A stretch of DNA of 64,000 nucleotides from NCBI GenBank assembly GCA_037074615.1, contig CM073549.1, forward strand, positions 5,213,001 to 5,277,000, given 5' to 3'. The first letter of the stretch is position 1; every line of letters starts with the position of its first letter. The translations under genes were made by a program, and so were the position numbers. A model generated the notes under the pieces. It was not told where the DNA came from. It worked only from the letters and a program-made list of their open reading frames with translations, and did not search any database. The DNA comes from Leucaena leucocephala. Its lineage: Eukaryota > Streptophyta > Magnoliopsida > Fabales > Fabaceae. Below, one piece after another: positions 1-10,234 of this stretch.

Positions 1-480
1 AGTTGAAATAATGCTTTCATTCTTTTAAAAAATTGGTATGGAAGCTTAGATTAGACCAAAGTGGAGAGTCACAAGATGGAACAAAAGCCATTGGAGAGTC
101 ATACTGCTATAGTTAATAAGTATACATTAACTACAAACCTTATTTCAAAATGTATAATTGGCTCAAGAAAATAAAGTTTGGTGGTGTTTCACATCGCATG
201 ATTACTCATCGTCATAGTGAGATCTGAATCCAGTATCATTTAAATACAGTTTTAACAGTTTAAATTTTTACTTTAAATAAAAATATAAAAAATGAGAATT
301 AAAATATTATCTTTATTTTATATTTTATAAACATTAAAAGAATTTTAAAAAGTAAAAATAAAAAAATTAATCTAAACCATCCAAATTAGATTTGGATGCC
401 CAATAATGACGAGCTTTTGATACTTATCAGTCTGCTTAGTAGTAAAACTCATTCCATTTAATAAGTTTACACGGCTCACA
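1..480. other. Left-edge spacer, inverted relative of the 37.5-kb flank
   Basis: No gene is visible. Bases about 1-115 match, in reverse orientation, the stretch near 37560-37665 (the phrase about 'attagaccaaagtg...gagtcacaagatg' recurs with few changes). About 225-410 is an AT-rich repeat-like stretch whose ends resemble other copies in the window (near 7420-7600, 22190-22330, 37380-37480, 41600-41740), sharing a 'taaaactgtatttagata' type motif. The inverted match suggests that the minus-strand GDSL block at 0-8 kb is an inverted copy of a block found elsewhere in the array. Confidence 0.5.
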
Positions 481-657
481 CTGGATTTCATTGATATTTT
501 GATTCAGACATAATTAGGGAACAATCGAATTGATTAAAGGACAAATTCAATTGGGATGACTGAATTTACTTTCGAAATAAACTAATATTACAGACTTGAT
601 CGAACACAGCAAATCCCTAATTAACCTCAAAGGCTGTTAAAACTTTCAAATGCTTTA

Positions 658-1770
658 TTATTCTTCAAACTCGAGTCATCAATTTTGGAAGCAGTGTAGC
701 ATGATCCTTTTAATAAATCTCTTGCGAAAAATTTACACGCAGCTTCTTTCCAATGAACACCATCCCAGCTTATGTACTTTGAAGGATCATCACAAGCTTT
801 CACTCCTTCATTTCCAAATCTTTTTGTCCCAATTTCTTACTTCCCCATTCTTAATTCCTTGGTATGGTTTCACTAATGGAATGCTTAATGACTCAGCTGC
901 ACAGCAACAACAATTTAAAATGTTAGTGACATCACTAGTATAAAAAAGTATTTCTACTGCTGTGAGACTTTTTTACACTAGTTATTGGAACGGTATAATA
1001 AAAAGTGTAACATGTAGGCTTTTTATAAATAAGATGTGAGAATGTTAATTTTTTACCCCGTTTTCTAATGTAACCAATGTTAAAAACAATTTCTGCACAG
1101 GGAAAAATTCCTACTGTAGAAATTTTATTTTTTATCCCTGTTGTGACTGTAATTGGTGTAAAAAATATACTTTCTACACTTGTTGCATGTAATAACAATT
1201 GTAGAATATGAAAGATTATTTTTTCTATTGTTTTTATTAATCGGTGTAAAAGATCCTTTTTACATTGACGGTATCTACACATATTATAAAGCCGGTGTAA
1301 AAATCAATTTTTAACTAATATAAAATACCTTTTTGTACTAATGTAGGTCAGGACCTTTGGCTAGTGATGCAAAAAAAAAAAATTCTTTCTTAAATTATGT
1401 TATTTTGTTAAAATTCTGTTTATATAAAGTTTTTTAAAGATAATAACTCAAAATAGTTTAAAGGACAAATATTATTAAGTGAAAAAATAACCATTATTAA
1501 TTAACATTAAATTTTCAACTAAACATCAACTGCAGGAGAAGAAAAATTCAAATATTTGGAGAGTGAGAGAGAGTCCGTGATATATTTTAACATGTCCAAG
1601 AAAAAAAAGAAGAAATAGACCATATTTAAAATCTCAAAGTGCAAGAATATATATATATATAGAGAGAGAGAGAGAGTAAACAGATAAAATGATCAAGTCC
1701 AAAATCTGAGGGTTACTGTCTTTTGCTATTGCAGAGTCCAAAGTGGAGAAGATGAACGAGAAGAAGCCAT
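658..1770 (-). pseudogene. GDSL esterase/lipase pseudogene 1 (exon 2 fused to exon 5)
   Basis: Remnant of a five-exon GDSL esterase/lipase. On the minus strand an ATG at 1770-1768 starts the family's MASS... leader, but a TAG interrupts it after about 14 codons, and the part of exon 1 carrying the GDS serine is deleted; the leader runs straight into what is intron 1 sequence in intact copies. After a MITE-bearing intron, exon 2 begins at 896 with the usual AG|CTGAG acceptor and reads for about 22 codons ([15 protein letters not shown]). It then jumps near 821-828 into exon 5 (GDEGVKAC / [10 protein letters not shown]), losing exons 3 and 4. The exon 5 part is out of frame and ends at the family stop (660-658). 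No catalytic centre remains. Confidence 0.85.
933..1366 (-). repeat. Intron-1 MITE with CACTAG/CTAGTG ends
   Basis: A 434-bp AT-rich non-autonomous element. The outer bases form an inverted repeat (CATCACTAG ... CTAGTGATG). The inside holds many short 'gtgtaaaaa' type pieces in both orientations. Homologous elements sit at the same place in intron 1 of the copies at 11.4, 25.7 and 45.6 kb, and a deleted remnant lies in the copy at 4.8-8.3 kb. So one insertion was inherited through later gene duplications. The ends resemble CACTA-type termini, but I see no clean target-site duplication, so the superfamily is uncertain. Confidence 0.6.
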
Positions 1771-2353
1771 TGATGAAAATGTAAGAGAATAACCACTTCC
1801 AACAATAGCAAATCTCCCGGGGTACCTTCAAGCATTAAACAATTCTCTATTAATAGTAATTGCTTTATAATTCGCCATGATGTGATTTCCACTACCATTT
1901 CCCACTAAATTCTCCCGTGGGACCTTCAATTAAAGAATCTTATGCCTTTTTTCCGACAAAAACAACGTTATAATCTTATGCAAGACCAAGTCCAAGTTAG
2001 GTATGTTGTCTCTTTCACTTGGGGAGGTGGTTGAAATAGGCCAAGTTCCTGAATATTTATATATATTCATGCAAATATTGATTGTTTTAGTTTTCTTAAT
2101 ATTTATTATAACTAATTTTATTTAGATAATTTATAAAGAATTAAAAAATTGAAGTAAATACTAGCTAAATAAAAATCGATAAATATAATTGTTGAAATAT
2201 AAAAAGAAAATATATAGGGTTTAAATAGGCGGCCCTCAGCCCTAAAAGCCAACCCTTCATGGGTTCAAGAGTCTAAAGTCCACTTACTCTAAAATTCTAT
2301 TTATTTAAAGGCCCATATCTCGATTTAAAACGGGTTGAATAAATATAGGACAG

Positions 2354-2865
2354 TAGAGCTAGTAAAATATGCTCAATCTACATTTTACCTCAAAATGGAT
2401 CAGAAACGGGTTGACAATTTGCCAGCTCGTTTTGGAGTGGGCTGCCCCTTCTGGCCCGCCAGCTCGTTTTTTTTTTTAAAATTATTAATATTATTATTTA
2501 TTTTACTCAAATATTACTTTGAATACTTCCATTATCGAATACTAGTAAAGATGGTTACTTATTTGTTGATATGTGTTGACATATAATAATTGATTAATAT
2601 TTTATTAATGTTTATTTAGATTTATAGTTATAAAATTTGAGTTTTTTTATAAAAAATATGAATTTTTAATAGTATAATATTAACAATTTTTTTATTATGC
2701 TAATATGACATTAAAATTTTTTTATTAGTATTTTAAAAGTATAAAAATAATTTTTTTTAAAAAAAAGTGGCGGGCGGCGGGCCCGGGCTGGCAAAATGTC
2801 AGCCCGTTTTGGGGCAAGCTGTGCCAACCCGCGGGCTGGCGGGCCAGCCCGCATTACCAGATCTA
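2354..2865. mobile_element. Non-autonomous hAT-like element with 8-bp TSD
   Basis: A 512-bp insertion flanked by perfect 8-bp direct repeats TAGGACAG (2346-2353 and 2866-2873). The termini begin TAGAGCTAGTAAAATATGC and, on the opposite strand, TAGATCTGGTAATGCGGGC, imperfect inverted repeats of hAT type. GC-rich 'ggcgggccagcccgc' subterminal blocks enclose an AT-rich core. There is no transposase. The 8-bp duplication and TA-G start are typical of hAT elements. A related copy in opposite orientation follows at about 2930-3355, and a third lies near 14800-15240. Confidence 0.75.
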
Positions 2866-2929
2866 TAGGACAGGTTAGGCACAATATGAAGTTGCAGTTG
2901 AGTTGAGAATACGAGTTAGCCTGTCATAA

Positions 2930-3355
2930 TTTATGGACTGAGTGGAGGTAGGCGGTGTAACCCGCTTAAAAAGAGCCAGCCCACTAACCCACTATTTTTT
3001 TATTATTTTTAAAAAATTATTTCTAAACTTTTAAATACTAATAAAAAATTTTAATAAAAAAATTATTAATATTATATTATTAAAAATTCTTATTTTTTAT
3101 AAAAAAATCTCAAATTTTACAGCTATAAATCTAAATAAGTATTAATATAATATTAATTAATTATAGCATGCTAACAAATATCAATAAATAAATAACTATC
3201 TTTACTAATTTTTGATAATGGGAGTATTCAAGGTAATATTTGAGTAAAATAAATAATAATATTAATAATTTAAAAAAAAATGAGCTGATGGGTTGGGCAG
3301 CACAGCCCTTCACAAAACGTTAGCCTGAGCTCGCCTCGTTTTATGATAAAACCAG
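2930..3355. repeat. Second hAT-like copy, inverted relative to 2354-2865
   Basis: The AT-rich core and GC-rich ends repeat those of the element at 2354-2865 on the other strand (for example 'ccagcccactaaccc' and 'gatgggttgggcagcacagccc'). The right end reads CCAGCTCTA, the reverse complement of the TAGAGCTGG terminus. I do not see a clear 8-bp duplication, so the exact left edge is uncertain. With the first copy it forms an inverted pair of about 1 kb. Confidence 0.5.
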
Positions 3356-3471
3356 CTCTAATCATAGGGCTATCTTGTGTTCATCCCAGTGAAACAAACT
3401 AATATTACAGACTTGATCCAACACGGCAAATCCCTAATTAACCTCGAAGGCTGTTAAAACTTTCAAAGGCT

Positions 3472-3814
3472 TTATTCTTCAAACACGTACAAGTCATCAA
3501 ATTTGGTAGCAGCGTAGGATATTCCATTTAATAAATCTCTTGCGATCAATTTACGCTCAGCTTCTTTCCAATGAACTCCATCCCAACTTATGTACTTTGA
3601 AGGATCAATTCTCAGTAGAGAGTCCGCGATATATTTTAACATGTCTAAGACAAAGAAGAAATAGACCATATTTAAAGTCTCAAAGTGCAAGAATACACAC
3701 ACACACACACATATATATAGTAAACAGATAAAACGATCAAGTCCAAAATCTGAGGGTTAATGTCTTTTGCTGTTGCAGAGTCCAAAGTGGAGAAGATGAA
3801 CGAGAAGAAGCCAT
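3472..3814 (-). pseudogene. GDSL esterase/lipase pseudogene 2 (leader joined to exon 5)
   Basis: The minus-strand ATG at 3814-3812 begins the family leader (MASSRSSSPLWTLQQQKT), then passes into former intron 1 sequence because the GDS-bearing part of exon 1 is deleted, exactly as in the pseudogene at 658-1770. Intron 1 sequence is then joined directly to the second half of exon 5, which keeps [19 protein letters not shown], the family tail KFDDLYVFEE and the stop at 3474-3472. Exons 2-4 are absent. The shared exon 1 deletion shows that these two pseudogenes descend from one already broken copy. Confidence 0.85.
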
Positions 3815-3862
3815 TGATGGAAATGTAAGAGAATAACCACTTCCAACAATATCAAATCTCCC

Positions 3863-3969
3863 GTGGGACCTTCAAGCATTAAACAATTCTCTAATAATAG
3901 TAATTGCTTTATAATTCACCATGATGTGATTTTCCACTACCATTTCCCACTAGATTCTCCCGTGGGACC
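3863..3969 (-). promoter_or_regulatory. Two TCP-type boxes (GGTCCCAC) upstream of pseudogene 2
   Basis: GGTCCCAC on the minus strand occurs at 3863-3870 and 3962-3969, 49 and 148 bp upstream of the pseudogene ATG. It matches the published class I TCP consensus GGNCCCAC. The same box pair, about 100 bp apart, lies upstream of the plus-strand copy at 45647. It also recurs upstream of the copies at 658-1770 (1917-1924; the nearer site is mutated) and 4806-8268. Binding is inference from the consensus and the conserved placement. Confidence 0.4.
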
Positions 3970-4408
3970 TTCAATTAAAGAATCTTATGCCTTTTTTGGA
4001 CAAAAATTACGTTATAATCTTATGCAAGACCAAGTCCAAGTTTGGTATGTTGTCTCTTTCACTTGGGAGATGGTTGAAATAGGCCAAGTTCTTGAATATT
4101 CATATATATTCATGCAAATATTGATTGTTTTAGCTTTTTTAATATTTATTATAACTAATTTTGTTTAGATAATTTATAAAGAATTAAAACAATTTGAAGT
4201 AATAAATACTAGCTAAATAAAAAATGGATAATTATAATTGGCAAAATAGTTAAAACATACAACAAATAAAAATGAAAATATGTGGGGTTTAAATAGGCTG
4301 GCCCTTAGCCCTAAAGGGCCAACCTTTTATGGGCTCAAGTCTAAAAGTCTGTTTATTTTAAAATTCTATTTTTCTTAAAAAGCTTAGACATCGATTTAAA
4401 ACGGGTTT

Positions 4409-4591
4409 ACTAATGGGGGTTGGTCTGAGTGATAAGCGGCTCGGTATCACTTAAGCGAGATCTGAAGTTTGAGCCTTAGCGTATGCAGAAAATTTCCGTT
4501 GGGAGACTCACCCACTATAGCTAGGTGCGCGATGTGGGTCGGATCCGGATATAGTCGAGGCAAAACTCCGGTGAACCGGGTGGACAAAAAA
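4409..4591 (+). mobile_element. tRNA-derived SINE, copy 1
   Basis: A 183-bp element with a tRNA-like head: an A-box-like TGGTCTGAGTGATAAGCGG and a B-box-like AGTTTGAGCCT about 35 bp later, then a unique body and a terminal poly(A). Imperfect direct repeats AAAACGG(G/A)TTT flank it (4398-4408 and 4592-4602). It shares its whole length with the element at 45284-45467. The A/B box spacing, A tail and target duplication identify a SINE rather than a tRNA gene. Confidence 0.75.
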
Positions 4592-6120
4592 AAAACGGAT
4601 TTAATGGGTCGGCCGAATATAGGTTCAACCCATTTTGTTGACTTTAGTATGGATAAATGTATACAACTTAGGCACAATACTAATATCAAGATGCATTATA
4701 GGGCTATCTTGTGTTGATCCCAGTGAAATAAACTAATATTACAGACTCGATCGAACCCATCAAATACCTAATTAACATCAAAGGCTGTTAAAACTTTCGA
4801 AGGCTTTATTCTTCAAACACGTACAAGTCATCAAATTAGGCAGCAGGGAGGATATTCCATTTAATAAATCTCTTGAGAACAATTTACACGCACCTTCTGT
4901 CCAATGAACTCCATCCCAACTTATGTACTTTGAAGGATGATCACAAGCTTTCACTCCTTCATTATCTCCACATCTATTTGAAGCATTGTAATTGTATGCC
5001 CCTCCAGCTCCGCAACAAGCTTTGAGGCTCGTAAAACCTGTAATTTATTTCATTAAATTAGCACAAATATGATATTATTATACTCCCTGATCCTTGATAT
5101 AAGAGCTAATTAAATAATTTTAAGAATTCAAAAAAATTAGTTAAATTAGTTAACTGCTATTATTTCTCCTAAATTGCTCTTATTTTTCTTAAGTTATTGT
5201 TTCAACCTTTAATACTTACATGAGAAGCTACAATAAACTGGTATGTATAGAAGCACTATTTTAGTATTTAAATGAATGAAATCCACCATATTATAATGTT
5301 TGATTCTCATCGTTTTTTGAGATTTATAGATTCACAAAAGTCTACAAACTACTTTTTTATGTGTTAATGCTAATTTGTAGAATTTTATAAAAATACTTAA
5401 AAATATTTTAGTCTAAAATAAAAATAGTTGAATTTCTTTGTGTGTGACATTAATGATTAATGAATTTCTCCACATTACTAGCAAGTATTAGACACTTTAT
5501 ATGATATTGTAACCAGCATAAGTCTTTAAGATAATCAAATCTTAAAAGCTAGCTGGTGGAGTTAGAAAACCCAATGCATTATAAAACTTATATTTCAAGA
5601 TCTCCTTCCCATGGGAAACACATTACAGATATAATGGTACATTATTAAATTATTATTGTATTTAATTATTCTTCAGGGATATTGATTAATAGGGCAATTT
5701 TTTTTAAAAAATGTGATAAATATATAAAAATAGATCTTACATTTAAAATCAAGATCAATTTTTAAATTATATTTTATATTAAGAATAAGAATATTACCAA
5801 ATTTTGCAGGGGAATGATACAGTGACCAAGCAGCATTGTAATAATCAGCATAAATGATATTGGCGTGAGGATGAAGCTCTTGAAGGTGATTGAGTTCAGC
5901 TTGAAGCCTGTGATTGTAGTATTCAGCAAACTTGTTTAACCAAATCAAGCAACCAGCTTTGTCATAGTCATTCTTATGTTTGCTCTCATGCAATGTTAAA
6001 TACTACGCACTGCATCCTATTGGTAAATTCCAAGGAACAATGAGCGTTTCAGCTCCTACATCTATCAAATCCTCCCATTATTAGAAATCTGACTATGAGC
6101 TCCTTTATGAAAAGTTATTA

Positions 6121-6540
6121 CTCACTCTATCCTTAATATAAGATATAATTTATAGTACAAATTATTGATTTCTGGTGTATGTTGCCGCTCAAATTTCCCC
6201 AAATTCCCAAATATTTTTTCCTGTTTATTTCAATCGTTAGATTCTACATGAGTAAAATTTTGATATCTTAATGACATAAAATGCTGCAGTATTGATTTTT
6301 TTTTATGATTTTTCAAAGGAAAATGCTGTAAATTAAAAAGAAACTACACAAATCTAGAGTATTTTTCATTGAAAAATCATAAAAAATTCAATACTATACC
6401 ATTTTATACCTATAAGATATAAAAATTTCACTTATTTTGTGAAGTTGGGGAAATTTGAGGGACAACAGAGGGTGGAGCAAGACACCCCAAATTTATAAAT
6501 TATACTATAAACTAAATCTTATATTAAGGACTAGATGTAG
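6121..6540. repeat. Stowaway-like MITE with nested fold-back element, in intron 3
   Basis: The outer element has inverted ends (CTCACTCTATCCTTAATATAAG ... in reverse near 6540) and TA on both sides (6119-6120, 6541-6542), as for Stowaway/Tc1-mariner MITEs. Inside, 6181-6466 is a second fold-back element with inverted ends (GTTGCCGCTCAAATTTCCCC / GTTGTCCCTCAAATTTCCCC) and long imperfectly paired arms. The outer element is at the same intron 3 position as the MITEs in the copies at 11.4, 19.5 and 25.7 kb. Confidence 0.65.
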
Positions 6541-8223
6541 TAAGATACAATAAACACATCACAAACGCTAATATGCTAGCTGAAATGATTGCAAAGCATT
6601 TGAAGAAATCAATCTTACACTTATTGTTGAAGAGATTGCATTAATGACATGAGGCACGTAAGTTTTAATCTCTGCTAAACTCTTTCGCAGTTCAAAAGGT
6701 CTATTGAAGTCGTTGCCTCCTATTTCTCCCACCAGAAACAGTGACTTCTCAAACACTTCCTTTCAGCCTGTAATAAGATAGAACATTAATATATATGTTC
6801 CATTGAAGTTTGACTCTTCTAAACTTCTATTATTGTATTATAATTTTCCTTGAGGAACTTACTAGAGGAAGAATTGCAAGAGAAGGCAATAATTCCTTGA
6901 ACCAACCCAGTTGAACTCTGGGAGAATCATTACTAGTAGTGACAGTATAAATACCTCTCTCTTGAAAGAAACTTGCATTCAAAGCAGTTGCTCCAGGAAT
7001 AGAAAAATTCACTTCCTTCTCTTTGCTCCAATTTCTTGATTTACCATTCTTAATTCCCAGGTATGGTTTCACTAATGGAATGCTTAATGACTCAGCTGCA
7101 TATATAGCAACAACAATTTAACACAGTAACAGGTCAGCAGCTTTGGCTGGTGAGGATGCAAATTTTTTTTCTTTGAGAATGTTATATTTGTTAAAATTAT
7201 TTTTACAATATATTGTACAAATAAATAAAGTTTTTTTAAAGAATAATAACTCAAAATAGTTTAAAGGAAAAATATTATTCAGTGGAAACATGACTATTAT
7301 TAACATTAATTTTTTTCAGTTTCTACATGCTAAAAAACAGTAACAAGAACTGAGAGAAGAAAAATCCAAATGTTATGAGAGTGAGAAAGAATACCCTTAA
7401 CGAACACCAAAACTAGACCGTGCATTAGATTTAGATGATTTAGTTTAATTTTTTCTTTACTTTTAAAAACACAATATTTTAATGTGTACAGAGTTTAATA
7501 TCAAAATAAACTTTTATTTAAAAAATTAATAGTTAAAAATTTTAAATCTAAACTATTGAAATTATATTTGGACAGTAGATCTCACCATACAATGGTGGTC
7601 GTGAGCACGAAAATTGGTTGCATGGAATAGATAAAATAAATCAAAAATAGATTTTTGTTCAAGAATAAAATCTAATCGGAATTATCCAGTTCATCCTTCT
7701 CAAAACTATATCACATCCCGGATATGATAAAATAGGATGAATTGAGACGGTCTTTTAAAAATACATATTCATCTTAAATATATTAACTATTTCTTTATTT
7801 TCTTATCGGCCTGCAAAAAATAAAAGAACAATCAGAGAATCAGTGATATATTGATATTTTAATATGTATAGAAGAAACAGGCCATGTTTAAAGTCTCAAA
7901 GTGCAAGGGTATATAGTAAACAGATAGAAGGATATCAAGTCCAAAATGTGAGTGTTACCGATGAAATCAAGGATAATACGGCCATCGGAGCATCTTCCGG
8001 TGGGGTGACCAAAGTAGGTTTTGCCGTAGGGAGGGAGGGAGCAATGGTGGAACCACGGTGGTTGGAAGCTGAAAAAAAGTTTCCAGTATCAGCAAATGAG
8101 TCGCCAAAGCTGAAAATGGATGTGTAGGTGCATCCTTTAGAACTGGAAATGAATGATAAAAGCGTCGCTATATATAGTATTAGGGCTACTGTCTTTTGTT
8201 GTTGCAGAGTCCAAAGCGGAGAA

Positions 8224-8262
8224 AGAAGGAGGAGGAGGAGGAGGAGGAGGAGGAGGAGGAGA
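8224..8262 (-). repeat. (CTC)n microsatellite in the leader of pseudogene 3
   Basis: About twelve CTC units (GAG on the plus strand) replace the Ser-rich codons of the normal leader. Read from the family ATG they give poly-Pro; read from the upstream ATG at 8345 they give poly-Leu. The tract length puts the ATG one base out of frame with WTLQQQKT, so repeat-length change probably broke the gene's start. Confidence 0.7.
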
Positions 8263-8481
8263 AGCCATTGATGGAAATGTAAGAAGCTCAAGGGAATGGA
8301 TGTTGTTATCTGCTTCAGTGTCACTTTACTAAAGTAATAGTTCAACTAATATTAAGATTCTTATAATTCATATCTTTAGCTTTGAAATCGTGTATTCTGC
8401 AAAATTATAATTTTAATCTCAGTCATCTGTCAAGTTAAGCTTCCGCATAAGAAAAGCTCCACTATGATTAAACAATTCTCA

Positions 8482-8815
8482 AATAATTGAACGACGACAA
8501 AGTAATGAATTGTTTTCTTTAATTCATCACGATTTCAACAATACCATTTTCCATCAATCTCCCATGGGACCTTCAAGGATATTGGACCTTCAAATAATTG
8601 AACGACGACAAAGTAATTACTTGCTTTTTTTAGTTCGTCACGATTTCAACAATACCATTTTCCATCAATCTCCCGTGGGACCTTCAAAGATATTGGACCT
8701 TCAAATAATTGAACGACGACAAAGTAATTACTTGCTTTTTTTAGTTTTATCACGATTTCACCAATACCATTTTCCATCAATCTCCCGTGGGACCTTCAAA
8801 GATATTTGTATGTAC
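8482..8815. repeat. Three tandem 111-bp repeats upstream of pseudogene 3
   Basis: The phrase AACGACGACAAAGTAAT recurs at 8490, 8601 and 8712, a constant 111-bp step. Each unit also contains a 'catcaatctccc(g/a)tgggaccttc' block, so the TCP-type GGTCCCAC box is present at 8675-8682 and 8787-8794 (minus strand) and altered by one base in the unit nearest the gene. Amplification of a promoter segment is the simplest reading. Confidence 0.8.
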
Positions 8816-9170
8816 CTAAACTTTTAGAAAAAGATAAATGCTCAATTTTTATAATAATTGATTTGTTTTTCTTCCAAATATTTTATTTAAGAAAATACTG
8901 ACGTAATAACATATACAATTATGGCGCGTTTGGTATGATGGAATTGGGGTATGAAATTAGAGTTGTAAAAATGTTTGTTTGGTAGTATGATATTAGAAAG
9001 CTTTTCAATTCCAATTTCACTAAAATAGATGGAATTGGCTTCCATCTTGCTAGTCGCTACCCATGAAACCCAATTCAATTTTCAGGTCTCTTTTACCTCC
9101 ATGACGATGGCCTCCATCTTGTATATTGGTCATTCATCTATATATATAGTAGTATATAACAATTAAAAAT
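8816..9170. other. Divergent intergenic spacer
   Basis: No gene seen. It lies between the promoter repeats of the minus-strand copy and the duplicated block that begins near 9208. It contains 'gcgtttggtatgatggaattg', the kind of sequence seen at plant MITE ends, but no matching second end was found. Confidence 0.4.
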
Positions 9171-9731
9171 CATGTATGATTTCAATCTTACCAAACATGT
9201 TTTTTTACCCTTCGTCTTCTCCATTTCTTCCACTTCAACAACGAACGACGGCAACGGCCTTCACCACGATTTCTTCGACCTGAACCCACGACTTCGTCAG
9301 CCTTCAACTTCGTCGTTGTCTCCAAAACAACTCCCCATCACTTCTTCAACACGAACCCACGATTTCATCTCCAGATCGAAAGGGTTCCCCTTTTTTTTTT
9401 TTAATTTTGATAGGCAATTTCTTCTACCATTTCGTCTCCAGATCTAGAGAGGTCATCGTCATCGGTTGCTTGGGGAGATGAGGCTCGTGGTCACAGGTGA
9501 AGAAGATTGAAAGAAGTTAGATCTTGCCGTCGATGAGCTTCACTGGTTGCAGAAAAGAAAAATGGACGATGAGGGTATCATCATCATCATGGATCACATG
9601 TTAATTACTAAAAAGGGCTAAGCTTTTTCTGGGAGATGGGTGATGGCGAGAAGAAGAGGCAGTAGAAAGCAGAGAGAAGATGGAATGAAAAGTATTTGCA
9701 GCCACATCTGATTTGCAGCTATATTTGATTA

Positions 9732-10234
9732 TGGGTTTGAATAAAACTTTAGAAAATGGCTTATGAAAAAAAAAAAGGTTTTTGAATAGTTTTTAGAAAA
9801 ATATTTTTAGAGAAGAGTTTATGAAAAAAAAAGTGGGTCTGAATAAATGAGTGTTTGAATAATTATTATTAGAAAGACTTTTGTAATTAGAAAATTATCA
9901 GAAAGGATATGATTTTATTAAAAATAAGATAGAGGAGAGATGAGAGAGGAAAGAGAGTGTAGAAGAGAGAAGTGAGGGTGGAGAAAAGAGATGAGAGAGG
10001 GGAGAGGGGAGATGGTGTAAGAAAAAGTAAGAGTAAAATAATAATTAGATAGTCCATAATCTCTTTTACTGTTCTAGAAGCTAGTCTCAATAGCTTATCT
10101 AAAACCTTGATTTTAAACTATGGTTTAGTCCAAAAGCCCTTTTGGACAAATATGATTGTTTTAAAATTTTCGCAAACTAAAGTTTGAGTCAAAAGCCTTT
10201 TTAAAATCTTTATTTTGGTGTTTACCAAACACAC
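9732..10234 (-). mobile_element. Tourist/Harbinger-like MITE with purine-rich core
   Basis: Present here but absent from the matching site at 24532-24536, which gives a filled/empty comparison. The ends are TGGGTTTGAAT... and ...CCAAACACACA, and the site duplicates TTA (the longer match ATTAT is also possible). The centre (about 9925-10040) is a long GA-rich run; in the related elements at 17819, 20794 and 59999 the same run reads CTCTCTCC on the plus strand. No coding capacity. Confidence 0.7.

Larger units (their letters stand above)
4806..8268 (-). pseudogene. Full-length GDSL esterase/lipase pseudogene 3 (five exons, many lesions)
   Basis: All five exons are present on the minus strand: 8268-7959, 7095-6863, 6767-6619, 6071-5798, 5037-4806. 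Exon 1 keeps [14 protein letters not shown], but the ATG at 8268 is out of frame with it because of a length change in a (CTC)n run, and one base is lost just after the GDS block. Exon 2 has a 1-bp deletion near its 3' end. Exon 3 starts GC-TGA where the family has GC-TGC, a nonsense change, although [10 protein letters not shown] is kept further on. Exon 4 has TCG to TAG (GCSASY block). Exon 5 retains [10 protein letters not shown] and has a 1-bp deletion in the tail. An upstream ATG at 8345 is in frame with the GDS block and would give a poly-Leu leader, but the later stops remain. Confidence 0.88.

Noticed and set aside
4409..4591. Possible tRNA gene from the A- and B-box-like sequences
   Set aside because: The stem bases do not form a cloverleaf, and the unit continues into a non-tRNA body with a poly(A) tail and target duplication: a SINE.
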